Of a stretch of 41,445 nucleotides of DNA, positions 33,728 to 41,377 are shown piece after piece. The stretch comes from Pelosinus fermentans (GTDB lineage Bacteria; Bacillota; Negativicutes; DSM-13327): the NCBI GenBank assembly GCA_002434245.1, contig DJJR01000044.1, positions 1 through 41,445 on the forward strand, written 5' to 3'. Numbering within the stretch: position 1 is the stretch's first letter; the number at the start of each line of letters is the position of its first letter. The translations under genes and the position numbers were made by a program. A model generated the notes under the pieces. The model saw nothing but the letters and a program-made list of their open reading frames with translations. It was not told where the DNA came from and ran no database searches.

Positions 33728-33753
33728 GGAGTAGGCTTCTAGAAGCCTACTCC
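33728..33753 (-). repeat. 26-base perfect palindrome spanning the end of the amidase gene
   Basis: GGAGTAGGCTTCT is followed at once by its exact reverse complement AGAAGCCTACTCC, with no loop base. The gene's TAG stop codon lies in its centre. It is probably the transcription terminator or an RNA end protector for the amidase gene; the following T-rich stretch is weak. Confidence 0.6.
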
Positions 33754-34662
33754 ATTATGCTGATACCAAATTGCTTTTCCACGCAAAACGCTGCCGCCTT
33801 CTCCTTTTGCAACACCGGGAATGTACCACAAGTCCCATCGCTCCCAACTAAAACCAGGTCCATATTTTCCATCCGGATAACCATTGCTTTCATAGCCTGG
33901 ATTTAGGCCATCTAGATTGTTTGCTGCTTCCGCATGGGTCATAACACGATAAATATCAACTGTCAAATCCAGTGCCTTACACAGCACAGCGATCACTTGA
34001 CTTATAGACTCGATCTGTAATGCTGTTGGCGGTTCACTGCCAAAATCCTCCGTCGTCGCACCGTAGCAGCAGGCTAAGCAAATACCAATGGAAGCTGTAT
34101 TTCTTTTATAGGTATGGGATTTTATTTGCGAGAAATCATTTGTGGTAATGTGAATACTGCCATCCTGGTCGATATTAATATGATACTCATCGAAAAATTG
34201 ACCATAGTGTCCTGCAGACCAGTGCAGATATAATTTTACATCCCGATTCATGCTGTTGGCCGCTGACCAAAGAGTATTTTTGCTCTGCAAGACCACTTGT
34301 TTCAGCTCTGTCAGCGTCACTTGTCTTGCGGCTGTTCGGTTAGATGAATCGATAGATTCTTGCATTTCACGAATTGCAGCAACCTCCATATCAATAACCC
34401 AGCCAATGAGTACCGATGGAATTACAATTTTTTTCCATCCTAATATTTCATTTATTTGCTGTATCGCTCGATTTCGTTTTTCACTGTTTTCCATTTGATC
34501 TGCAAATTCATCCAGCTCCAAAATGATCTTTCGGATCACTCCTTTTAGCTTGCTTTCAGATAACCTGGCAAACAACACAAAAAATGCCATCATCGATACA
34601 TTTGCCGCCAGAAGAGATCCTACGACCCAGAAAAACAGTTGCAATTCACTTGGAATCGACAT
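33739..34662 (-). CDS. Fusion of an LLH-holin-like membrane domain with an N-acetylmuramoyl-L-alanine amidase
   Basis: A 307-residue protein in two parts. Residues 1-100 have a membrane segment (about 8-32), a charged helix with FADQMENSEKRNRAIQQINEI, and a second hydrophobic helix ending DMEVAAIREMQ, much like LLH-type phage holins. Residues of about 115-307 look like an amidase-2 peptidoglycan hydrolase: YLHWSAGHYGQFFDEYHINID with the first zinc His and a Tyr, YRVMTHAEAA with the second His, and WERWDLWYIPG with an Asp as third ligand. The product should cut wall peptide from glycan at the membrane. ATG after GGAGGGCTCTTTTT. Single gene, no phage genes around. Confidence 0.75.
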   Translation of the reverse strand: MSIPSELQLFFWVVGSLLAANVSMMAFFVLFARLSESKLKGVIRKIILELDEFADQMENSEKRNRAIQQINEILGWKKIVIPSVLIGWVIDMEVAAIREMQESIDSSNRTAARQVTLTELKQVVLQSKNTLWSAANSMNRDVKLYLHWSAGHYGQFFDEYHINIDQDGSIHITTNDFSQIKSHTYKRNTASIGICLACCYGATTEDFGSEPPTALQIESISQVIAVLCKALDLTVDIYRVMTHAEAANNLDGLNPGYESNGYPDGKYGPGFSWERWDLWYIPGVAKGEGGSVLRGKAIWYQHNGVGF

Positions 34663-34772
34663 AAAAAGAGCCCTCCTTCCTGATTTTCAAACCCCATTCC
34701 TAGATGCTCTCTTTTCTATCCTATGTTAGATTGCAAAACAAGGTGACAATTTCTCATTGCTGCAAAGAATAC

Positions 34773-34800
34773 AACCTTAGCCAACGATTTGGCTAAGGTT
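34773..34800 (-). terminator. Terminator of the 3D-domain gene
   Basis: AACCTTAGCCAA and TTGGCTAAGGTT form a perfect 12-base stem with a 4-base loop 45 bases after the 3D-domain gene. The T tract is weak on both strands. Confidence 0.6.
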
Positions 34801-34845
34801 ATTATAGGCCCATTATTCTGCTGTACAGTGAGAAAGGTTATGGAA

Positions 34846-35397
34846 TTATGCCTGATTTCTACTATTTTGCGACGGAGTCTGCAATACATATACTTTCACC
34901 GGTTTAATGCCAAATCGATAGGCTTCTTTTACAGTCCATTTTGCTATATCAATCCGATGCCCCTTAATCGCTCCGCCCGTATCCTCTGCTACCGCATACT
35001 CTTTGGTTCCATCAGGATATTTTATCATGACTCGTGAACCGAGGGGAATTACTTTAGGATCTACCGCGATTACACCAGGTCTGACTTGTGTTCCCATATG
35101 AGTCTTATTACCCCATTGCTCGTTATCATGAGGTCCTGGAGCATATGCAGTTGCTGTAATGTTTAAAACCTGCTTTGCCCCCGCTTCTTCTGACGGTTGA
35201 TTCTGCGCAAGCTGATCAGTCTCCTGAGGCGTAGCTTCTTGCGTAACAGGTGATGCCTCTGGCGCAGTAGTCCCAGAAGATGGAAGAATGGAAGCTATGC
35301 CAGGAATAATGGAAGCCGCAACAACAGCAGCACTGCCAATCGCAGCTGCAATCTTCTTATAATGGCGCTTTGTTTTGCAATGCTTTTTTTCTTTCAT
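34846..35397 (-). CDS. 3D-domain exported cell-wall protein
   Basis: A 183-residue protein: a basic N-terminus, a hydrophobic export segment (about 15-38), an acidic Pro/Gln/Thr linker (about 40-75) and a C-terminal 3D domain. The three Asp that give the name are in GVIAVDPKVIPLG, YAVAEDTGGAIKG and HRIDIAKW; the lead-in is ITATAYAPG. Such domains (as in YabE/YocH or the catalytic core of MltA) are thought to act as peptidoglycan lytic transglycosylases. ATG after AGGAGGGGATCGT. Its neighbour, the amidase fusion, also acts on the wall. Confidence 0.88.
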   Translation of the reverse strand: MKEKKHCKTKRHYKKIAAAIGSAAVVAASIIPGIASILPSSGTTAPEASPVTQEATPQETDQLAQNQPSEEAGAKQVLNITATAYAPGPHDNEQWGNKTHMGTQVRPGVIAVDPKVIPLGSRVMIKYPDGTKEYAVAEDTGGAIKGHRIDIAKWTVKEAYRFGIKPVKVYVLQTPSQNSRNQA

Positions 35398-35530
35398 ACG
35401 ATCCCCTCCTAATGATTAGTATGTACCAAAGATGAATGTAAATATTAAAAACATATAAAACGAATTGCAACACAAAAATGCAAAGTATAAGAAAAACGCT
35501 ACGCATTCTTTAAAGCCTAAAAAGTAAACT

Positions 35531-35609
35531 GAACCGCAGAGGGGCAGAGAAACTGAGAAAAAATAGATAAGGTTAAAAACCTCTATGCTCTCTGTGTCCT
35601 CTGCGGTAA
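35531..35609. repeat. Dispersed hairpin element, copy 7 (CGCAGAG type)
   Basis: GAACCGCAGAGGGGCAGAG pairs with CTCTCTGTGTCCTCTGCGG. Note CCGCAG on the left and CTGCGG on the right against CCACAG/CTGTGG in copy 1: the change is matched in both arms. The centre AATAGATAAGGTTAAAAA is shared with copy 1. A further degraded half (GCAACACAAAAATGCAAAG) lies at 35467-35485. The gap 35398-35729 holds these and a terminator. Confidence 0.8.
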
Positions 35610-35639
35610 ACGTCCCCCTAACCTTATAACTTATCTGAT

Positions 35640-35671
35640 AAAAAAACACTGGAGATTCCAGTGTTTTTTTT
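35640..35671 (-). terminator. Terminator of the flavin reductase gene
   Basis: AAAAAACACTGGA and TCCAGTGTTTTTT pair perfectly with a 3-base loop, flanked by A and T runs, so it may act in both directions. Confidence 0.9.
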
Positions 35672-35729
35672 GAATAGTATCAAAGTTATGTAGACAACAG
35701 CGATGGGTTTTATACTAGCAAAGTATTCA

Positions 35730-36239
35730 TTACTTTTTAACAAGAATTTTAGTAACTTCTGCAATATATAAAGTATGGTGATCCTTATCGGGGTACCATT
35801 TTTCATTAAGATCCGTTGCTATAAAGCATTCAGGTTTATAATCTTGTGCATATAATTTTTTGCAAAGAATCGCTATATTTGCTTCTTCAAAGAGCGGAAT
35901 GCCCTCTGCATGAAGAACCGTCAGATTCGATTTTCCTATTTTATCTTCATCTCTGCCGGACTTTGCTCCAAGATAACTTAAAGCTGTTCTAAAACTTTCA
36001 TCAAAAAAAGTAAGGGAAAAGGTATCAGATTGATCGATAAACTCTTTAGTAAAACGTTGTGGGCGAATCACAATATAAGCGACATTTTTTGCCCACATTA
36101 CACCAAATCCACCCCAAGAAGCGGTCATGGTATTTTGCTTTCCATCTTTTTCTGCAGTAATCAGCATCCAGTCTTTCCCTATCAATTTAAAAGGGCTCTG
36201 TTCAAATTCCTCAGGTTTAATCTCATTAAATATAGTCAT
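35730..36239 (-). CDS. Flavin reductase-like (FMN-binding split barrel) protein
   Basis: A 169-residue protein of the flavin reductase-like family. MLITAEKDGKQNTMTASWGGFGVMW followed by YIVIRPQRFTKEFIDQSDTFSLTFF is the FMN-binding half-barrel pattern with the conserved RP.R region. It may reduce FMN or act as a small flavoprotein in oxidative or quinone defence. Start at ATG 36239 because AAGGAGATTATAAC is just before it. It faces a HxlR regulator gene across about 100 bases, which suggests local control by that regulator. Confidence 0.85.
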   Translation of the reverse strand: MTIFNEIKPEEFEQSPFKLIGKDWMLITAEKDGKQNTMTASWGGFGVMWAKNVAYIVIRPQRFTKEFIDQSDTFSLTFFDESFRTALSYLGAKSGRDEDKIGKSNLTVLHAEGIPLFEEANIAILCKKLYAQDYKPECFIATDLNEKWYPDKDHHTLYIAEVTKILVKK

Positions 36240-36268
36240 GTTATAATCTCCTTTATTTTTCATTTTGC

Positions 36269-36298
36269 TTTACAAAATCTTTATGTATATATGATAAT
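36269..36298 (+). promoter_or_regulatory. Promoter of the HxlR gene
   Basis: TTTACA (36269-36274) and GATAAT (36293-36298) with an 18-base spacer. The operator at 36317-36345 lies just downstream, near the expected transcription start. Confidence 0.5.
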
Positions 36299-36316
36299 AT
36301 AAATATATAAGGAAGT

Positions 36317-36345
36317 ATAGTATGCACCTTTTCGTGTGCTACTAT
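36317..36345. promoter_or_regulatory. Probable HxlR operator
   Basis: ATAGTATGCAC and GTGTGCTACTAT form an inverted repeat with a one-base slip around CTTTTC. Outer TAGTA/TACTA halves resemble sites of YodB/HxlR-type regulators. Confidence 0.5.
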
Positions 36346-36695
36346 CCAAAAGGAGAGTAATTCAAATTAGCAAGCAAGCACAATCTGAAGTATACTCTGC
36401 CCCATTAGAGTATACACTATCGATCATCGGCGGCAAATGGAAAATGACGATTATGTTTTGGCTATCCAAGCGTAATGTTATGAGATATGGTGAAATAAAA
36501 CGCAATATGAGCGGAGTTACTCATAAAATGCTCAGTAGTCAATTAAAGGAACTGCAAGCAGCCAATATTATTATACGCAAAGAATATCATCAGATTCCAC
36601 CCAAAGTAGAATATTCTCTATCGGAAAAAGGACTATCTCTTATGCCTATTTTAGAGGAAATGTGCAAATGGGGGCACTTACACATAGACGGCTAA
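36336..36695 (+). CDS. HxlR-family winged-helix regulator
   Basis: Up to 119 residues with the HxlR core: APLEYTLSIIGGKWKMTIMFWL, RYGEIKRNMSGVTHKMLSSQLKELQ (recognition helix) and VEYSLSEKGLSLMPILEEMCKWG. Members respond to aldehydes, quinones or thiol stress. The start is unsettled. The GTG at 36336 given here lies inside the operator and has no ribosome site. AGGAGAG at 36351-36357 points instead to an ATT codon at 36366, giving 109 residues. No Cys is found near the N-terminus, so the YodB-type thiol switch is not obvious; one Cys is near the C-terminus. Confidence 0.85.
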   Translation: MLLSKRRVIQISKQAQSEVYSAPLEYTLSIIGGKWKMTIMFWLSKRNVMRYGEIKRNMSGVTHKMLSSQLKELQAANIIIRKEYHQIPPKVEYSLSEKGLSLMPILEEMCKWGHLHIDG

Positions 36696-36721
36696 TCCAT
36701 TCTTGCCAAGCTAAATGAGCC

Positions 36722-37093
36722 TTAACGTTTCCACCATATGTAGCTGGCCCAGAGTACGCCCCAGAGTGCTGTTAAACCTTGGTACTCCTGAATTGTTTTA
36801 AATGTTGCCAATATATATACCAGCCCGGCAAGCACCCCCAAAGCAAATAAGTCATATGCAATCTGCCATGCTTTAGATCGCTTGGTTACTGCTTTCTTAG
36901 GAATTATTGATTTATACCATGGTTCGGATGCAGCGATCATGATCTGCGGTTTAGCATTATAACCATGTATCATTGCTTCATTGATAACAGGCAATGGCTG
37001 CGTATCACCTAAATATTCTTTTAATTTCTGACCACAGTAACGACAGTATTTTGCATTATAAGAAGGTTTCTTACCACAAAAATCACAATACAT
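36722..37093 (-). CDS. Zinc-ribbon membrane protein of unknown function
   Basis: A 123-residue protein. The N-terminal zinc ribbon has CDFCGKKPSYNAKYCRYCG, that is two CxxC knuckles. A linker rich in Pro and Met follows, then a basic stretch (KKAVTKRSK) and two hydrophobic segments (about 80-100 and 107-120), ending in WWKR. Such zinc-ribbon plus membrane proteins are common in Firmicutes and have no fixed role. Start at the ATG 37093 since GAGGTAATC is just before it. It lies after the SPL-family gene but behind that gene's terminator. Confidence 0.75.
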   Translation of the reverse strand: MYCDFCGKKPSYNAKYCRYCGQKLKEYLGDTQPLPVINEAMIHGYNAKPQIMIAASEPWYKSIIPKKAVTKRSKAWQIAYDLFALGVLAGLVYILATFKTIQEYQGLTALWGVLWASYIWWKR

Positions 37094-37169
37094 GATTACC
37101 TCACATACTCGTTTTTTTATAGGATTCCCAATATTTATAGTTTTTCTTTCATTGCGACAAAAAAATATA

Positions 37170-37213
37170 ACAATAAAGTCCTGCAAATCTCTTTTTGAGT
37201 TCTTGCAGGACTT
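37170..37213 (-). terminator. Terminator of the SPL-family gene
   Basis: AAGTCCTGCAA and TTGCAGGACTT pair perfectly around a 16-base loop; on the minus strand TATTGTTATATTTTTTTG follows. Confidence 0.75.
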
Positions 37214-37230
37214 ATATACTATTTTAGCTT

Positions 37231-38115
37231 TTAGAATAATGAAAGCTGCTGATCCTCATACCCTTTTTTATAGCTTTTGATAATATCATGCATTTTATAA
37301 AGAATCCCAAATCGATTACATTGATTTTGAAACAACTGCCACAGCAACTTTGCGTTTGGCGAAGGACACTCATAGTCGCTGCCAAACTGACTAATGTATT
37401 TTTGCCGAAGAGCGGGAAAGTATTCATCAAGCTTTTGATAATACCATTCTCTCTGATTCTGCCTTAAGGTTACTCCAAACAAGGGGTATATGAACTTAGC
37501 TCCATTTTCATGTGCAATGCGAATCATTTCACTGATATTATGCTCATTATCCTCTAAAAATGGAAGTACAGGCATAAGTAATATCCCTGTAAAAATTCCA
37601 TTTTCTGCAAGCTGTCTAATAACAGAAAATCGCCTGGAAGAGTTTGCTACATTCGGCTCTATTTTCTTACAAAGTATATCATTCACAGTGGTAATGGTAA
37701 TCTTGACAATCACTGGTGAATGCTTTTTTATGGACTTTAATAAGTCAATATCTCTTATGATCAAGTCACTTTTTGTGGCAATACAAATACCAAAACGGTT
37801 AGCATGAATTAACTCTATAGCTCCTCTTGTTAAACCATATTTCCTTTCAAAAGGATTGTATGGATCGCTCATTGCACCGGTCCCTACCACGCCAGCCCTG
37901 CGTTTTGATTTCAACTCAGATGAAAGTAAAGCAAGAGCATTTTCCTTTGCCCTTACCTCATCAAAATTTTCCACTTGATAGCATTTACTGCGGCTGTCGC
38001 AGTAAATACAACCATGGCAGCAGCCTTTGTAAATATTCATATTATAATTTTTCCCAAACCAATTATCACCGGTATCATAACCAGATATAATTGTTTTTGC
38101 AGGTATAAATTCCAT
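37231..38115 (-). CDS. SPL-family radical SAM protein
   Basis: A 294-residue radical SAM enzyme. The cluster motif is Cys32-x3-Cys36-x2-Cys39 in KGCCHGCIYCD, with NIYKGC before it as in the SPL/Rv2578c family. Other marks are SDPYNPFERKYGLTRGAIE, KITITTVND and VLPFLEDNEHNI. The family includes spore photoproduct lyase, but most such stand-alone members have no known substrate. Start: ATG at 38115; a weak AGTGG is upstream, and a TTG 21 bases earlier lacks any site, so the start is uncertain by a few codons. Confidence 0.85.
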   Translation of the reverse strand: MEFIPAKTIISGYDTGDNWFGKNYNMNIYKGCCHGCIYCDSRSKCYQVENFDEVRAKENALALLSSELKSKRRAGVVGTGAMSDPYNPFERKYGLTRGAIELIHANRFGICIATKSDLIIRDIDLLKSIKKHSPVIVKITITTVNDILCKKIEPNVANSSRRFSVIRQLAENGIFTGILLMPVLPFLEDNEHNISEMIRIAHENGAKFIYPLFGVTLRQNQREWYYQKLDEYFPALRQKYISQFGSDYECPSPNAKLLWQLFQNQCNRFGILYKMHDIIKSYKKGYEDQQLSLF

Positions 38116-38208
38116 TTTATAAACCACTTTCAACAATAAATTAAAGCATGCTTCATTTTATCATTAAGCAACTTTTTCGGCAAGACTGACAGTAAGACAT
38201 ATAAATTC

Positions 38209-38976
38209 TTACGGCTTACCAGCTAAGCTTTGTGCACTGGTATTCATCTGGTATTCAATCAATTCTTTGTACTTTTTTCCAATATCTGAGACAGGACTAA
38301 CAAACACTTGTGAGGGTTTGCCTTCTTCCACAATGCTTCCATGATCCATAAGTATAATTCGATCAGCCACCCGCAGGGCAAAAGGCAATTCGTGAGTTAC
38401 CACAATCATAGTACTGGCACGATAGCGAGCCAACTCTTCCATTACTACTAATACTTCACGTACTAGAATTGGGTCTAGGGACGCAGTAGGCTCATCCCAC
38501 AGCATAAGCTCCGGCTCATAAGCCAGTGCTCTGGCAATTCCCACACGTTGCTGCTGCCCGCCTGACAGCTGATCTGGTTTGTGATCCAAATGGTTATCTA
38601 AACCAACCTTACGCAACGACTCTGTTGCCCGACTTTCAGCATTCTCCCGTTCTACGCCGCTCATCACTAATCCTAACATAACATTTTCAAGGGCACTTAA
38701 ACGCCCAATCAGATTAAAATGCTGAAATACAAAACCAATGCGTTTGCGGGCGTGCCGCAATTCATCAGGGTCCATTCCAAGAATATTAGAGTCATTTAGC
38801 ATGATAGAGCCGCGATCCGGCTCTACCAAACGATTAATTGTGCGAATAGCAGTTGATTTCCCGCATCCAGATGGTCCCATCAGTACGACGGTTTCCCCTG
38901 TTTTTACCCTAAGATTAAATTCATTAACAGCTACTAAGCTGCCAAATTGTTTATAAAGATTTTGAATAACAAGCAT
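38209..38976 (-). CDS. ABC transporter ATPase (GlnQ/HisP-like)
   Basis: A 255-residue ATPase whose sequence is closest to the polar amino acid group. Walker A GPSGCGKSTAIRTINRL, Q-loop FVFQHFNLIGRLSALENV, signature LSGGQQQRVGIARAL, Walker B LMLWDEPTASLDP and H-loop VVTHELPFA. Start at ATG 38976, with GGTGG six bases before it; the GTG at 38985 is part of that site. It follows the large 788-residue membrane protein by 14 bases, and there is no amino acid permease or binding protein here. The true cargo is therefore doubtful. Confidence 0.88.
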   Translation of the reverse strand: MLVIQNLYKQFGSLVAVNEFNLRVKTGETVVLMGPSGCGKSTAIRTINRLVEPDRGSIMLNDSNILGMDPDELRHARKRIGFVFQHFNLIGRLSALENVMLGLVMSGVERENAESRATESLRKVGLDNHLDHKPDQLSGGQQQRVGIARALAYEPELMLWDEPTASLDPILVREVLVVMEELARYRASTMIVVTHELPFALRVADRIILMDHGSIVEEGKPSQVFVSPVSDIGKKYKELIEYQMNTSAQSLAGKP

Positions 38977-38990
38977 CTTATCCACCCAGC

Positions 38991-41357
38991 TTATTTAAAC
39001 TTCATTTTACGGCGATTCATGGTTTGCAAGAGTCCTGGGCGTCCACTAGGTATGACAATTTCTCGCATTACCTCATCAAACGATAATCCAAGTGACTCCC
39101 CGGCAGTCAATTCATCAATGGCAATTGGACTAATTTTTTCTGCATTATTAGCGAGTAACAACCCCATAACTGCTCCTAAAAATGGTACGCCAATCCACGG
39201 CAAATTGGGAATTCCACCACCAGACAAGACAAACATTGCCGTAAGCAATAGTGCACCAATCCCCATACCATAGATACATTCGGGTGCAGTAAAACTATTT
39301 TTTACACCTTGCACCACTCTTCTGAGCCCTTTGGCCCGAGGAGCTTGATTAACTGCCCATTTTCGTCGAATGACGGTCATAATGGATGTATGATCAAGAG
39401 TCAAGAATATCATCACAGCAATCAGCGAAACCATGCCGGCTAAAATCGCTTTCACCTGCATCAAAATCGTCATGACTTCGGCCCGGGGATCAGGCTCAAT
39501 GATTCCCACAGCAGAAGTATATAATGATACATTGCTATGCCCCACTACCCGATAGATAATAGGTCCTGCAAAGTCTGTCGTAATATTGCTTTTTGTCAGG
39601 ATTTGAATACGCTGGCTGGGTATTACCTGCCCTGCAATAAACTGATCCATTAGATTGGCTGATCGTGTGATTTCCTCATCTTTCAAATTCGGAACAGCTG
39701 CTCCCAAGTACTGCAACTGCTCTGCAATAAGAGGTGTGTTAAATTGCTGCAATCGGGTAATGCCAGTACCTGTTTCACTAAGGGTTTGGCGAGCTCCAGT
39801 TACATCAAAAGTACGCAAATTGGTGACCATACTATTGCCATTAGCTACAATCCCATCAATAGCTGCCCGCGCCCGGCGGGCATCGGCTGCCACATTATCA
39901 ACTGCGCTCAGTGTATCTTGCAGAGTCACTAGATTTTGCTGTGTTGAAGTCAATTGGTTAATAGAAGATGATACCTCAGGATTTAATAATCGGATGATTT
40001 GCAAAGTGCTGACAAGGCTGCCCATAGCACGTGAAGAATTCGTCAATTGCAGCTGAATGGCACTGGTATCGAGCTTTGTTAAACCGCTTGTTGCTGCTTC
40101 AATCGTTGTTTCTGCCTTAGCTAAACTGGTTAATGTCTCCTCTACCGCAGTAATACTGCCGCTATAACTATTTAAAGCATTATTGGCAACGCCAGTCATA
40201 TTTTGAGCATCTTGAGCAATCTTGGGGATTTGAAGAACCAAGCTCGATGTTTCTTTCAAAGCATTTCCCAATTGAGTGCGAGGATTGTGAAAAATGGCTG
40301 TTCCTACAAGATTTCCAATAGCATTATTGATCACAGCATGTCCTTGCCCATTGGCTGCTTGGGTTCCGTCACCTTGTATAACTATCCCTTCAGCCGATCC
40401 ACCGCTCTTTACCATATTTATCTTTATTAACACGTTTGCGGAATCCAGAGGTGCACCAGTAACAAGCTCACTGGCAGCCGTTCCCTGAAATGCAATGATA
40501 TCACCAAGCATAAACGTAACTCCAGCTGCTGGAGTAATAGCAGCTTTGGTAGCAAAAGCAGTCAAAAAACGTTTTAACTCGATCATCGAACTCACTAGAT
40601 ACACCATATCGCTGCTTTTGCTGTCCACAGAAACGCTTTCAGCGTAGCCAACTCCCTTTTCATCTCGTATGGCATTGGCAAGCTGCTCACCTAAGCGCAT
40701 AGAGTTCTCAGGTTCACTACCAACTGGAAATGCAATATCAATTGTATGGTATTGATTGAGTAATTTTTCGATCTCGGCATTGACTATAGCCGATTTACTA
40801 ATGGATTGAATAATAACAGTAACGGACCCGCCATCGCGAAAAGCAAATAGTACGCCATCAATCTGCATAATTTGTTCAATGATTGTATTTTTTGCTCCTT
40901 CTGGCACCGCCTTTAAGGTTACTCGGGGTTCAGTCATAATACTAATCCCCGAGCGGCCTGGAACACTGCCAAAAATACTGTCAATGCTTTCATAGGTTTG
41001 TTTTGTTTTATATTCTGCTGGTAAGCCCACTAAAAAACTGGTAAGCCCATTTAAGGTTGGCCCCTCTTTTATCTTTCCTCCAGGAAAAACTTGTTCAATT
41101 ACTTTTTCTATCTGAGCCTGACCATTTTGTTTCATCTCTTCTCTTACATTAATCAGCAGATCAAATTCTCCGTAATCGCCAACAAGCGTAGATATCGTTG
41201 CAGAAAAATATGTATTTGCTGACATGGCGATTAGATTCGCCAAGGATGATCCAATGATAATACTAACAATCAAAAGTATCACAATATCTCGGTTAAAAGA
41301 GTTGGAAAAGAAAGTACGCACAAATGTTTTACGTGCTTTAGCTAACACACCTGCCAC
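38991..41357 (-). CDS. Very large membrane protein, probable permease partner of the ABC ATPase
   Basis: A 788-residue protein I cannot name. It has one N-terminal membrane segment (about 24-46), a very large extracytoplasmic part (about 50-630) and three membrane segments near the C-terminus (about 632-660, 693-712, 718-736), then a cytoplasmic tail. This topology resembles FtsX/MacB permeases, but the outer part is several times larger. Residues of about 370-570 form a long helical stretch rich in Ala, Thr, Ser, Gln and Asn (SLVLQIPKIAQDAQNM, ITRLQQFNTPLIAEQLQ), likely a coiled coil. GTG start after GGAGGGAGTATAG. It lies directly before the ATPase gene, hence the partner call. Confidence 0.75.
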   Translation of the reverse strand: MAGVLAKARKTFVRTFFSNSFNRDIVILLIVSIIIGSSLANLIAMSANTYFSATISTLVGDYGEFDLLINVREEMKQNGQAQIEKVIEQVFPGGKIKEGPTLNGLTSFLVGLPAEYKTKQTYESIDSIFGSVPGRSGISIMTEPRVTLKAVPEGAKNTIIEQIMQIDGVLFAFRDGGSVTVIIQSISKSAIVNAEIEKLLNQYHTIDIAFPVGSEPENSMRLGEQLANAIRDEKGVGYAESVSVDSKSSDMVYLVSSMIELKRFLTAFATKAAITPAAGVTFMLGDIIAFQGTAASELVTGAPLDSANVLIKINMVKSGGSAEGIVIQGDGTQAANGQGHAVINNAIGNLVGTAIFHNPRTQLGNALKETSSLVLQIPKIAQDAQNMTGVANNALNSYSGSITAVEETLTSLAKAETTIEAATSGLTKLDTSAIQLQLTNSSRAMGSLVSTLQIIRLLNPEVSSSINQLTSTQQNLVTLQDTLSAVDNVAADARRARAAIDGIVANGNSMVTNLRTFDVTGARQTLSETGTGITRLQQFNTPLIAEQLQYLGAAVPNLKDEEITRSANLMDQFIAGQVIPSQRIQILTKSNITTDFAGPIIYRVVGHSNVSLYTSAVGIIEPDPRAEVMTILMQVKAILAGMVSLIAVMIFLTLDHTSIMTVIRRKWAVNQAPRAKGLRRVVQGVKNSFTAPECIYGMGIGALLLTAMFVLSGGGIPNLPWIGVPFLGAVMGLLLANNAEKISPIAIDELTAGESLGLSFDEVMREIVIPSGRPGLLQTMNRRKMKFK

Positions 41358-41377
41358 CTATACTCCCTCCTCATAAC

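Noticed and set aside
35416..35649. Open frame of 77 codons through the hairpin element
   Set aside because: It runs across a repeat copy, ends in the terminator region, and has no protein-like composition or ribosome site.
38209..38976. Amino acid importer ATPase
   Set aside because: The sequence is GlnQ-like, but no binding protein or two-segment permease of that class is adjacent, so naming it glnQ would mislead.
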